Positions 18,408-26,472 of a stretch of DNA of 64,000 nucleotides are shown piece after piece. Under the pieces are notes generated by a model. The model did not search any database. It was not told the DNA's origin and saw nothing but the letters and a program-made list of their open reading frames with translations. Numbering within the stretch: position 1 is the first letter of the stretch; every line of letters starts with the position of its first letter. The translations under genes and the position numbers were made by a program. Origin of the DNA: Vibrio pomeroyi. GTDB lineage: Bacteria; Pseudomonadota; Gammaproteobacteria; Enterobacterales; Vibrionaceae. Where the stretch lies: positions 682,001 to 746,000 of the forward strand of contig NZ_AP025506.1 in assembly GCF_024347595.1 (NCBI RefSeq), written 5' to 3'.

Positions 18408-18500
18408 AAAACTGTCAACGTATTTTAGGACGAGACAGTAGGTTAGAGAAAAGAACTGAGGTGTACGGGCAAGTTCTAGTTTTCTTGCAGGGTTATCTTG

Positions 18501-18932
18501 CTATTTCCAACATGCTTCCGGTTCTGAAATACCTGAGTGGTGCAATTCCAAAATATCGGTCGTCGACTCTAAGCAGTCATCGTTTGTTTGTTGTGAAAGT
18601 GGTTCAGCCTGAATCGAATAGGTGGTACTGCTAGCCGAAACTGCTAGCGTGTAGCGACTGGTATCCGTATCGCAAAACAAGCATGTCCCTCCAGAAATAA
18701 CACTCTCCGCTGCCGACGCGTAGTTTCCCGTGTACAGCGTTTCTATCTCCAATTGGATCTTTGTCATATCAGCCATCGCTGTAACTCGATGCGCCTTGAT
18801 TACATGGTTTGTATAACTTGGGTAGGCAATGGCGCCGAGTATCCCCACGATGGCGATAGCGATCAATAATTCGATCAATGTCATTCCTTTAATGCTTAAG
18901 TTGTTGTTGTTGCATATATTTCTTCGAATCAT
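18501..18932 (-). CDS. pilE: Type IV pilin-like protein, PilE family
   Basis: 143 residues from ATG 18932 (AGGAAA upstream); a longer frame to 18983 exists. The class III leader ends KG before MTLIELLIAIAIVGILGAIAYPSY, the prepilin peptidase site and hydrophobic helix (shown here in part). The C-terminus EACWK with two upstream Cys pairs is the usual PilE disulfide end, so the gene is complete although an IS3 element lies only 63 bases past its stop. Divergent from fimT with a short spacer. In V. cholerae the dnaJ-proximal minor pilins occupy the same place. It probably primes or is incorporated in a type IV pilus. Confidence 0.88.
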   Translation of the reverse strand: MIRRNICNNNNLSIKGMTLIELLIAIAIVGILGAIAYPSYTNHVIKAHRVTAMADMTKIQLEIETLYTGNYASAAESVISGGTCLFCDTDTSRYTLAVSASSTTYSIQAEPLSQQTNDDCLESTTDILELHHSGISEPEACWK

Positions 18933-19034
18933 CGCGAGTAGTTTCCTTTCATAACTCTGTCTATTTTTCTCCGGTGGTAGCATCGGCGCAAGATTAAATA
19001 CGGTTACGCATCAGATTACATAGGAATTTGGGAA

Positions 19035-19541
19035 ATGACTCGCGGGTTTACTTTATTAGAGCTGTTAATAACAGTATCGGTTTTGTCGATACTGATAGCG
19101 ACGGCTGCCCCGAGTTTTAGTTCGGTGACTCAAACCGTCAAGATGCAGCGACTCGCTGGTGAGTTGAATGGTTTTTTAATTCAAGCTAAGTCGGAATCGG
19201 TGAAAAGGAATCAAGATCTTTGGGTTCATTTCTCCATGGATAAAAATGAAGAGCAATCAACGGGGGAATGGAGCTTGTTGTTGAAACCGACCGAAGATCT
19301 CTCTGGCGAAACGCTGGTGATGCTATCGGGTCAACCGTTTCGAGATGTCTCGTTCTCTCATAACTATACAGGAGCAAGAATTAGTTTTGAGAGTGTAAGA
19401 GGACGACCAGCCAGAGGGACGATTTATCTTTCTCCAAACACGGCGTCTACAGACCGACTGTTGGTTAAATTATCTAGCCCTCCAGGGCGAATTAAGGTGT
19501 GCGGAGAGTCCAGTGCGCAGTATGGCTATGATGCGTGTTAG
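19035..19541 (+). CDS. fimT: Minor pilin, FimT/FimU (GspH) family
   Basis: 168 residues, starting directly with the prepilin cleavage motif MTRGFTLLELLITVSVL (Gly then Phe) and one N-terminal helix. The C-terminal beta domain is GspH/FimT-like: YLSPNTASTDRLLVKLSSPPGRIKVC near the end, read in parts. It is the first gene of four overlapping minor pilin genes; its 3' end overlaps pilW by about 29 bases. These proteins form the tip complex that initiates type IV pilus assembly. Naming beyond family level rests on gene order. Confidence 0.87.
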   Translation: MTRGFTLLELLITVSVLSILIATAAPSFSSVTQTVKMQRLAGELNGFLIQAKSESVKRNQDLWVHFSMDKNEEQSTGEWSLLLKPTEDLSGETLVMLSGQPFRDVSFSHNYTGARISFESVRGRPARGTIYLSPNTASTDRLLVKLSSPPGRIKVCGESSAQYGYDAC

Positions 19542-20154
19542 ACCGACCGCGATAGCGCCGAGTAAACAACAAGGCACATCATTAATTGAGTTAATGGTGG
19601 CGTCTGTGATTGGTGTATTTGCGATTTCGATTATCGGTAGTGTCTTTATAACAGGGCAGAGAATTGCCAAAGACAAAGGCATTGAATTATTGCTGCTACA
19701 AAATCTAACAAGCACCATGCAGGTGATGAAAGAGGATATTCAACGAGCGGGTTACGATGGTTCAAACGGTTACTCAATCAAGTTATCTGGCGCGAGTGAC
19801 ACAATTCAAGTCAGTGGCGGTGTGGCGGTGGGTTTTGTTTATTTCCGAGAAGGGTCGAGTAGCGATAAAGATCATCGACATATCGTTTACCGCAAGGATG
19901 GGACTCGGCTACAAATATGTGAAAAAGGCATGCTTGTTTCAGATGACCTCCTGTCGTTCAATGAAGTCACATCGTGTTATTCATTGTTCGATGACAGTCT
20001 TATCGAAGTGGACGAGTTCAACATTAATTCTCAGGCATTAGAGCAAAACTCTATCAAGACCACGCTCACTGATATCAATATCACAGCTTCAATTCCAACC
20101 GCGGGTGTTTCCAAATCGCTTTCGGTCTCTATTAAACAAAGGAACTGGCAATGA
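19513..20154 (+). CDS. pilW: Minor pilin, PilW-like
   Basis: 213 residues if ATG 19513 is used; ATG 19522, 19528 and 19531 are alternatives and none has a strong ribosome-binding site. The leader ends QQG before TSLIELMVASVIGVFAISI, the prepilin site and helix. The C-terminal part is a low-similarity beta domain with IVYRKDGTRLQIC. Position second in the fimT-pilW-pilX-pilV order supports the PilW call. Both ends overlap neighbours, indicating tight translational coupling. Confidence 0.82.
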   Translation: MRSMAMMRVRPTAIAPSKQQGTSLIELMVASVIGVFAISIIGSVFITGQRIAKDKGIELLLLQNLTSTMQVMKEDIQRAGYDGSNGYSIKLSGASDTIQVSGGVAVGFVYFREGSSSDKDHRHIVYRKDGTRLQICEKGMLVSDDLLSFNEVTSCYSLFDDSLIEVDEFNINSQALEQNSIKTTLTDINITASIPTAGVSKSLSVSIKQRNWQ

Positions 20155-21491
20155 TGATGTTGAGAAACCAGCGTGGTGTGGTGACCTTGTTGATTACATC
20201 TGTGCTTTTAATTGGTGCGCTGGTGGTGACATTAGGTACGTATCGCAGTGTTTTTCATCAGATCAAAGTGGCTCAAAATGAGGTCGAAGGTCGCAAAGCC
20301 CACTGGCGATCAGAAGGTGGCTTGGAGTGCACATACTCTTATCTACTCGAGTTAAATAAAACCATTCCTGACATCAAAGATTCGAGTACTCGCCCCGCTG
20401 ATTTTGCCGATTGGTGCTCCCCTTATACCGACCAACCTAAAGTCGAGATCTCTGATAGTGCAAGTTCTAGTGCTTATATTGTGACGTCATCAATAGATAC
20501 ACATTCGCTCTATAAGACAATAAAGGAAAGCTCCCTGCTAGGCAGTGGGGCGATTCAATCAACAGGGCCGATTGAGCTCATCGGTACACTGAGTCTTAAG
20601 CCTACAGCGAAAGAAGACCCTATTAGTGGTAATGAATATGAGTGTGTCAGTGTTACTTTTGCTGATCTATTCACCTACCAATATGACGCCACACATAGTA
20701 ATTCAGGGCAGGCATTGGGATTAGAGGTGCTCGATCCTAGTGCCGATGGCCCATTTTCTGGCTTCGATGGTATTTGCCATAGCGACTATAAAACAGCGAT
20801 CCCTAAAGGTAGCTCCGGCAGCTCTCATTCGATTTATGCTCCTGATTACTATGAAAAAGTGAACCCACCTCCGTTCCAGAAAGACTTTAACCCTGATCCA
20901 AATATGAATCCGTTTTACACCTTCTTTGGTATTGCTAAAACCGATCAAAATATTGTCGACTTGTCACAAGATGCTGACTTGTTTAAGCATGTTCAGCTAT
21001 TGAATGCGACTGATTGCGGTACTGAGATCATGGACCATTTTACGGCTGGGCAAAGCAAGGGGCTGTGGATTGAAGGCAACTGCCATATCAACGCTGCGGT
21101 TGCGGCCACAATCAACCCATCGCAGCTTCTGGTTGTGCAAGATGGTGTGTTCGCCTTGAATGGAGCCATGGCTTACAACGGAGTGATTTATCACTTGGTT
21201 GATTATCAAAAGAGCCATGTGAAAACTCGTGTCGATGACTTTTGGAAGGGGCTTGTGGCGAACAATGTATTTGCTCCTTTTATCAAAGACATCGATGACG
21301 TCAACGTTATTAAAAAAAGTGTCGGGATTCAGTTTGCGTCGGGTCTTCCTTCCGGTGGCCTTATCTTTGATTCCCCACTTGGTGTGACGACCATTGTGGG
21401 TGACATGGACTTAGATTTTCGTTCTGAATCTAACCCAAGCGATCCGCCTTCGATTTACCAATGGAAGCGAGGTTCATGGAATGACTTCTAA
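20151..21491 (+). CDS. pilX: Minor pilin-associated protein, PilX-like
   Basis: 446 residues, overlapping pilW by 4 bases (ATGA) and pilV by 11. The N-terminus RNQRGVVTLLITSVLLIGALVV has Gly before a hydrophobic helix, like PilX_N proteins, but lacks the Glu at position 5 typical of pilins. The long C-terminal domain is rich in Ser/Asp with several Cys and is not recognised beyond the family. It is far longer than the classical PilX (about 170-200 residues), suggesting a fused or expanded tip domain. The PilX name rests mainly on gene order and the N-terminus. Confidence 0.7.
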   Translation: MMMLRNQRGVVTLLITSVLLIGALVVTLGTYRSVFHQIKVAQNEVEGRKAHWRSEGGLECTYSYLLELNKTIPDIKDSSTRPADFADWCSPYTDQPKVEISDSASSSAYIVTSSIDTHSLYKTIKESSLLGSGAIQSTGPIELIGTLSLKPTAKEDPISGNEYECVSVTFADLFTYQYDATHSNSGQALGLEVLDPSADGPFSGFDGICHSDYKTAIPKGSSGSSHSIYAPDYYEKVNPPPFQKDFNPDPNMNPFYTFFGIAKTDQNIVDLSQDADLFKHVQLLNATDCGTEIMDHFTAGQSKGLWIEGNCHINAAVAATINPSQLLVVQDGVFALNGAMAYNGVIYHLVDYQKSHVKTRVDDFWKGLVANNVFAPFIKDIDDVNVIKKSVGIQFASGLPSGGLIFDSPLGVTTIVGDMDLDFRSESNPSDPPSIYQWKRGSWNDF

Positions 21492-21930
21492 ACAACAAGG
21501 TTTCAGCCTGATCGAGGTGCTTATCTCCTTTATGCTCATTGGTGTTGCTTCATTAGGGCTGGTTAAATTGCAGGTGTACGCGGAACAAAAATCAGAGTTT
21601 GCACTCCACAGTGTTGAAGCGTTGCATTTTGCAGAAAGACAGATGGAATATTATCGAACTCGCGTGTCGGATGTGAGTGGGGCGGTTGGGCTCATTTCTT
21701 TCTCGGAACTAAGTGAGGCGAACCATTGTCTCAACATAGCAAGTTCAGATCCCTTATCCGGTTTATCGGGCTCTGCGTATGCGATGACATGTGATGTAAC
21801 CGATGCCAACGGGGCTTTGTCTGGCGCTCTGAAAAACATTACTGTCACAATTGCATGGCAAGATCGTATGAACCGCGCACAAAGCATTTATCTAGAAACT
21901 ATGCTCTCCAAATACAGTGAGTTTGATTGA
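21481..21930 (+). CDS. pilV: Minor pilin, PilV-like
   Basis: 149 residues. The start MTSKQQGFSLIEVLISFMLIGVA has the prepilin cleavage site (QG then F) with Glu5 and one hydrophobic helix. The mid-section HFAERQMEYYRTR is typical of PilV. It overlaps the pilX end by 11 bases and closes the operon. Together with the upstream genes it should form the pseudopilin priming complex for type IV pili. Core pilus motor genes are not in this window. Confidence 0.85.
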   Translation: MTSKQQGFSLIEVLISFMLIGVASLGLVKLQVYAEQKSEFALHSVEALHFAERQMEYYRTRVSDVSGAVGLISFSELSEANHCLNIASSDPLSGLSGSAYAMTCDVTDANGALSGALKNITVTIAWQDRMNRAQSIYLETMLSKYSEFD

Positions 21931-21935
21931 CCCTC

Positions 21936-21951
21936 AAGCAAACGTTTACTG
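21936..21951. promoter_or_regulatory. Possible LacI/PurR-type operator
   Basis: AAGCAAACGTTTACTG matches the PurR palindrome at 12 of 16 positions. It lies about 280 bases upstream of the AbgT-family gene and directly after pilV. Weak candidate; no second site seen. Confidence 0.3.
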
Positions 21952-22228
21952 CATGCCAAGGCTTACGCGACTCCTTTTACTGATAATTTTCACTCCTCGG
22001 ACATTGTTTACGTACTAGTTAAATGACTGTATATGGAATGGTGTTTTTTGTGTTTTTATATTGTTGCTGTTGTATGGTATTTTTGCAAAATATGTCTCCA
22101 TTTATGGAAAATGAGGTGGAATCTTGTGCTTTTTAATGGCGATTTAAATAGAATATGTGCTGTACCAATAGGCCGTGGTCAAAACTTATATTAGGCCTAA
22201 ACAAAACAACATCACATATGGAGTTACA

Positions 22229-23791
22229 ATGAGTAACCAAGCCGTAAAAAAAGCACCATCGACTGAGAAAATCAGTGGAATGGACCGCTTTCTAAACTTC
22301 ATTGAACGCGCCGGCAACAAAATTCCAGACCCAGCAATCCTGTTCTTCTGGGCTCTAGTTATCGTATGGGTAGCATCTGCACTTTTGTCGAACCTTTCAT
22401 TCGACCTAATCAACCCTCAAACGGGTGCTGCTCTAGAAGTTAACAACCTACTGACTGGTGAAGCGCTTGCTAGCTTCCTAGCGAATATGGTTACCACGTT
22501 CACAGGCTTCGCACCGCTAGGCATCGTACTTGTTGCTATGCTAGGTGTTGGCGTTGCAGATTCTTCAGGCTTCATTACGACTGGCCTTAAGAAGATGCTT
22601 AACTTCACGCCAGCTAAGCTACTAACGCCAATGCTAATCCTTGTTGCTATCGTGTCTCACACAGCTGCAGATGCAGGTTACGTTCTAGTAATCCCTCTTG
22701 GTGGTATCATCTTCCACGCAGCGGGTCGTCACCCTCTAGCGGGTATTGCAGCAGCGTTTGCTGGTGTATCAGGTGGTTTCTCAGCGAACTTCATTCCTTC
22801 AGGTATTGACCCGCTACTCGCTGGTTTCACTCAAACAGCGGCAAACGTTCTTGACCCTGAATACGTGATTAACCCTCTAGCGAACATCTTCTTTACTGGC
22901 CTATCTTCAGTTCTTATTGTTGCTATCGGTTGGTATGTAACTGAGAAGATCATCGAGCCTCGCCTTGCTAACACGCCAGTTGATGAAGATGCAGAAGCAG
23001 CACCAGATCTTGGTACATTCACTGCAATCGAATCTAAAGCATTCAAGTTTGCAGGTTGGGCTATGGTTGCAGGTATTGGTCTGCTTATCGCGGCTCTTAT
23101 TCCTGAAAACTCAGCACTTCGTTCTCCTGAAGGTGAGCTAACAGCATTCTCTGCACCAGTAATGAAGTCTATCGTTCCTCTGATCTTCATCCTGTTCATC
23201 ATTCCAGGTATCGTCTACGGCCGTGTAGCGGGTACTTTCAAGAACAGCAATGACGTAATCAAAGCAATGTCTGAGACCATGGCAACGATGGGCGCATACA
23301 TTGTAATGTCGTTCTTCTGTGCACAGTTCCTATCTGCATTCGGTCAATCAAACATCGGTACTATGCTTGCGCTTTACGGTGCTGAAGGCCTGAAAGCGAT
23401 GGACCTTCCTGGTGAAGCAACGGTTGTTGGTATGATTCTACTAACAGCTTCAGTTAACCTTCTTGTAGGTTCTGCTTCAGCTAAGTGGGCTCTTATCGGT
23501 CCAATCCTAGTTCCAATGCTAATGGTTGTGGGTATCTCTCCTGAGCTATCTCAAGCGGCTTACCGTGTAGGTGACTCAGTGTCTAACATCATCTCTCCAC
23601 TAATGGTGTTCTTCCCACTGGTTGTTGTTTACTGTCAACGCTACGTTAAGTCGACAGGTATCGGTACTCTAGCTTCTCTAATGATGCCATTCTCGATTGC
23701 TATGCTAATCGGTTGGTCTATCTTCTTGCTAGCTTACTGGGCTCTTGGTATCCCACTAGGTATCCAAGCACCTTACACTTACACAATGTAA
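22229..23791 (+). CDS. AbgT-family transporter
   Basis: 520 residues from ATG 22229 (GGAG 8 bases upstream); the frame to 22175 is not needed. About 11-13 hydrophobic segments. Family landmarks: NKIPDPAILFFW near the N-terminus, VSHTAADAGYVLVIPLGG, SGGFSANFIPSGIDPLLAG and NLLVGSASAKWALIGPILVPML, YRVGDSVSNIISPLMVFFP. AbgT proteins import p-aminobenzoyl-glutamate in E. coli, and some relatives (MtrF) export sulfonamides. No abgAB hydrolase genes are adjacent, so the substrate is open. Strong codon bias suggests good expression. Confidence 0.92.
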   Translation: MSNQAVKKAPSTEKISGMDRFLNFIERAGNKIPDPAILFFWALVIVWVASALLSNLSFDLINPQTGAALEVNNLLTGEALASFLANMVTTFTGFAPLGIVLVAMLGVGVADSSGFITTGLKKMLNFTPAKLLTPMLILVAIVSHTAADAGYVLVIPLGGIIFHAAGRHPLAGIAAAFAGVSGGFSANFIPSGIDPLLAGFTQTAANVLDPEYVINPLANIFFTGLSSVLIVAIGWYVTEKIIEPRLANTPVDEDAEAAPDLGTFTAIESKAFKFAGWAMVAGIGLLIAALIPENSALRSPEGELTAFSAPVMKSIVPLIFILFIIPGIVYGRVAGTFKNSNDVIKAMSETMATMGAYIVMSFFCAQFLSAFGQSNIGTMLALYGAEGLKAMDLPGEATVVGMILLTASVNLLVGSASAKWALIGPILVPMLMVVGISPELSQAAYRVGDSVSNIISPLMVFFPLVVVYCQRYVKSTGIGTLASLMMPFSIAMLIGWSIFLLAYWALGIPLGIQAPYTYTM

Positions 23792-23828
23792 GATTGAACT
23801 AAGCAAAATTAAGCTTTATTCATTGCTA

Positions 23829-23859
23829 AGCCCGCACCGAAATGTGCGGGCTTTTTTTT
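23829..23859 (+). terminator. Rho-independent terminator of the AbgT-family gene
   Basis: AGCCCGCAC/GTGCGGGCT 9-bp stem, 6-base loop, eight Ts. Confidence 0.95.
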
Positions 23860-23994
23860 CGCTATTTTTTTCTGTTTTGTTTGTATTCAAGACTCTTTAT
23901 ATCCAAAACTTTTTATATCCAAGTCAAAGGTACTCAGCTTATACTCCGGATTACGGCTAATTGTTGGCCGGTAAATTTAGGAAATCCAAACCAC

Positions 23995-25284
23995 ATGAAG
24001 ATTCTGCTTTTAGTAGGGTTAATTGTTTTAAATGGTCTGTTTGCCATGTCAGAGATTGCATTGGTAGCAGCAAAGAATAGTCGGCTGAAACGCTTAGCCG
24101 AAAAACATCGTTCCGCTCAGGTTGCACTTGAGCTTAAAGAAAACCCAACCCGCTTCCTCTCAACCATTCAAATCGGTATCACTGTAATCGGCCTGCTCAG
24201 CGGCATTGTGGGTGAGGCGACGCTATCTGCTCCATTGGCTGTTCAACTTGAACTGTGGGGATTAGACCCAACACAAGCGAACATCTTATCTACTGCGGTT
24301 GTGGTGGTGGGTATTACTTACTTCGCGATAGTTGTCGGTGAGCTAGTACCAAAACGTTTCGCTCAATCTCAAGCTGAAAACATCGCCGTATTAGTGGCGC
24401 TACCTATCTTCTGGTTATCTAAAATCGCGACGCCTTTTGTGTTTGCGCTATCGGCTTCAACCGAAGGCATTCTTAAGCTGATGGGACGTGGCGGCGAAGA
24501 AGACAGCGTGACTGAAGATGATATTCATGCGCTCGTGAAAGAAGGCTCTGAATCTGGTGTGATAGAGCGTGGTGAACAAGAGATGATTCGCAATATCTTG
24601 CAGCTTGATGATCGTCTTGTCAGCTCATTGATGACTCCTCGCAGAGACATCGATTTTCTGGATATCGACCAACCTGTTGAGAACATCTTGAAGCAGCTCC
24701 GCTCATCAAAGCACAGCGTATTCCCTTTATGCCAAGACCATCTAAATAAGGTGGTGGGCACAGTGTCGGCCAAGGCTTTATTGAATCAGGCGGGTAATCT
24801 GAGTATTCAAGTGATCATGGGGCTGTCTAAATCGCCGATCTATGTACCGGAATCGATGAAGGCATTACGTCTACTTGGCTACTTTAAAGAGTCGGGTACC
24901 GAGATGGCATTCATTGTCGATGAGTATGGTGATGTGCAAGGCTTGGTGACTCACTACGATATTCTTGAGGCGATTGCCGGAGAGTTATCGAACAACCCGA
25001 AAGACCTTTGGACAGAGCAAGTCGAAGGCGGACTTCTGGTGGACGGGTTAATCCCCCTCAGTGAGCTGAAAAACCGCTTAGAGCTTTCGGAACTAGAAGG
25101 TGAAAACGAGGGTTTCCAAACGCTGAATGGCCTTATCACGTGGCTACTAGGCCGCTTACCAGAAGTCGGTGAATTCGTGGAGTGCCAGCAGTGGCAGTTT
25201 GAAATCATCTCAGTTGAGAACAACCGCATTGTGAGTGTTAAAGCGACGCAAACCGTTAATGATGTCGTTGAAGCAGCAAGCTAA
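23995..25284 (+). CDS. CNNM/CorC-type hemolysin-family membrane protein
   Basis: 429 residues from ATG 23995. N-terminal CNNM (DUF21) membrane domain with LNGLFAMSEIALVAAKNSRL and RFLSTIQIGITVIGLLSGIVG; then paired CBS domains (about residues 210-330: LMTPRRDIDFLD, FIVDEYGDVQGLVTHYDIL) and a C-terminal CorC_HlyC domain (WLLGRLPEVGEFVE). The closest named relatives are YtfL/PaeA-like proteins implicated in Mg2+, Co2+ or polyamine export. It resides in the inner membrane. Single gene upstream of tadA with 127 bases between; a shared transcript is possible. Substrate not inferable. Confidence 0.88.
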   Translation: MKILLLVGLIVLNGLFAMSEIALVAAKNSRLKRLAEKHRSAQVALELKENPTRFLSTIQIGITVIGLLSGIVGEATLSAPLAVQLELWGLDPTQANILSTAVVVVGITYFAIVVGELVPKRFAQSQAENIAVLVALPIFWLSKIATPFVFALSASTEGILKLMGRGGEEDSVTEDDIHALVKEGSESGVIERGEQEMIRNILQLDDRLVSSLMTPRRDIDFLDIDQPVENILKQLRSSKHSVFPLCQDHLNKVVGTVSAKALLNQAGNLSIQVIMGLSKSPIYVPESMKALRLLGYFKESGTEMAFIVDEYGDVQGLVTHYDILEAIAGELSNNPKDLWTEQVEGGLLVDGLIPLSELKNRLELSELEGENEGFQTLNGLITWLLGRLPEVGEFVECQQWQFEIISVENNRIVSVKATQTVNDVVEAAS

Positions 25285-25411
25285 ATAAAGAGCTAATCAT
25301 CTAGATGGTGGCTATTGTTCATTATCTCTTTGTTGTTCATAGCCACCAAGATTAGGTATGCTTCACCGCATACCTTTTTTGTTCTTATTGTTTGTTTTTC
25401 GGGAGTTCCCT

Positions 25412-25978
25412 TTGTCAGACCATCAATTCACCCCTCAAGATGAAATCTTCATGCGACGCGCCATTGAGGTAGCCAAGCAAGCTGAGAGTGAGGGAGAGGT
25501 CCCCGTGGGTGCCGTGTTGGTAAAAGATGGTGAGATTATTTCTGAAGGGTGGAACCGTTCGATTGGTAGCCACGATGCCACGGCACATGCAGAAATCGAA
25601 ACCTTGCGTAAAGCAGGGCAAGCTCTGGAAAATTACCGTCTACTCGATACCACCTTATACGTCACGCTAGAGCCGTGTCCTATGTGCGCAGGAGCCTTGT
25701 TACATAGCCGAGTAAAACGCATCGTCTTTGGTGCACCTGACTTAAAAGCCGGTGCGGCGGGTACAGTTTTGAACCTGTTTGAAAGCCAAGCCTCGTACCA
25801 CTATGCTGATGTTGAACATGGCCTATTAGAAGAAGAGTGTCGTGAGCAGTTGCAGGCGTTTTTCAAGCGCCGTAGGAAAGAGATAAAAGAGAAGCGAAAG
25901 CAAGAGCGTCTGTTGGAAGAGCTGAGTCTAAAAGCTGACGAGGTAAGTAGCGACAAAAAGGTCAGTAATAAGAAATAG
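25412..25978 (+). CDS. tadA: tRNA adenosine(34) deaminase TadA
   Basis: 188 residues if TTG 25412 is the start; GGGAG lies 6-10 bases upstream of it, and the ATG at 25358 would add 18 hydrophobic residues not seen in TadA. Catalytic motifs: HAEIETLRKAG (zinc His and proton-shuttling Glu) and PCPMCAGALLHSRV (two zinc Cys). It converts A34 to inosine in the anticodon of tRNA-Arg(ACG). The C-terminus is extended by about 30 Lys/Glu-rich residues relative to E. coli (167). Located between the CNNM gene and a divergent small gene. Confidence 0.95.
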   Translation: MSDHQFTPQDEIFMRRAIEVAKQAESEGEVPVGAVLVKDGEIISEGWNRSIGSHDATAHAEIETLRKAGQALENYRLLDTTLYVTLEPCPMCAGALLHSRVKRIVFGAPDLKAGAAGTVLNLFESQASYHYADVEHGLLEEECREQLQAFFKRRRKEIKEKRKQERLLEELSLKADEVSSDKKVSNKK

Positions 25979-26040
25979 CAGCGAGCTTTAGGCACTCTCA
26001 ATCTCAAGAGTGCCCGTGCCAACCGACTTGGTTATCGTAT

Positions 26041-26172
26041 TTACTCAGCAATCATCTGCATGAAAGCACGGTTGCGCCAAATGATCTTCTTTTTGTTATT
26101 TGAAAGCATACGCTTACGACGGTTTGCAGCAACGGTCTTATCAAGGCGCTTCGATTTCAGTTTCTTCATCAT
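26041..26172 (-). CDS. Conserved-looking small basic protein, 43 residues
   Basis: Not recognised. From ATG 26172 (a second ATG follows immediately at 26169) the frame reads MMKKLKSKRLDKTVAANRRK, then RMLSNNKKKIIWRNRAFM and QMIAE. It has AGGAAA 8-9 bases upstream of the first ATG, an intact frame, and about 35% Lys/Arg, giving a strongly cationic, probably helical, nucleic-acid-binding character. It is convergent with tadA and lies upstream of mltF on the same strand. The opposite-strand frame over the same bases is hydrophobic and looks like its shadow. Size, charge and ribosome-binding site make a real gene likely; function unknown. Confidence 0.7.
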   Translation of the reverse strand: MMKKLKSKRLDKTVAANRRKRMLSNNKKKIIWRNRAFMQMIAE

Positions 26173-26430
26173 TTCAATGATTTCCTATTTGTCGTCTGAC
26201 TTTGTAGTTTGGACTAACGATTTAATTATAGTGTTATTCGTTTATTTGGCTTGTCGCGCGCTTGGCTTACCCAGAAGAGCAGTTCTAGCTAAACCCCAGC
26301 ACTGAAGTGCAACAGAGCGTAATCTTGATTATGGTGTGCCGTTATAAAGTTCGATTGTTACTGCAATATGACACATCGATTTTCACGGCCTTTTGTCGAG
26401 CTTATTCTTTTACGCAGTTATAAAAAGCAC

Positions 26431-26467
26431 AATAAAAAAGAGCAATGCTTAATGGCATTGCTCTTTT
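26431..26467 (-). terminator. Rho-independent terminator of mltF
   Basis: AAAAGAGCAATGC/GCATTGCTCTTTT 13-bp perfect stem; the minus strand continues TTATT. Nothing else was identified in 26173-26430. Confidence 0.92.
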
Positions 26468-26472
26468 AGTCT

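Larger units (their letters stand above)
17127..18437 (+). mobile_element. IS3-family insertion sequence
   Basis: 1311 bp with terminal inverted repeats of 25 bp, 21 identical: left begins TGTCTCGTCCTGAAAT, right (reverse strand) begins TGTCTCGTCCTAAAAT. It is flanked by the 3-bp duplication GTA (17124-17126 and 18438-18440). Contains orfA and orfB in -1 relation. It inserted 13 bases beyond the right end of the IS1111-group element, in what was the dnaJ-pilE gap. Confidence 0.92.

Noticed and set aside
18501..18932. pilE-like gene truncated by the IS3 element
   Set aside because: The C-terminal Cys/Trp end typical of PilE is present, and the insertion lies 63 bases beyond the stop.
26060..26305. 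81-residue hydrophobic plus-strand frame
   Set aside because: It is the antisense shadow of the small basic gene at 26041-26172, which has a proper ribosome-binding site.
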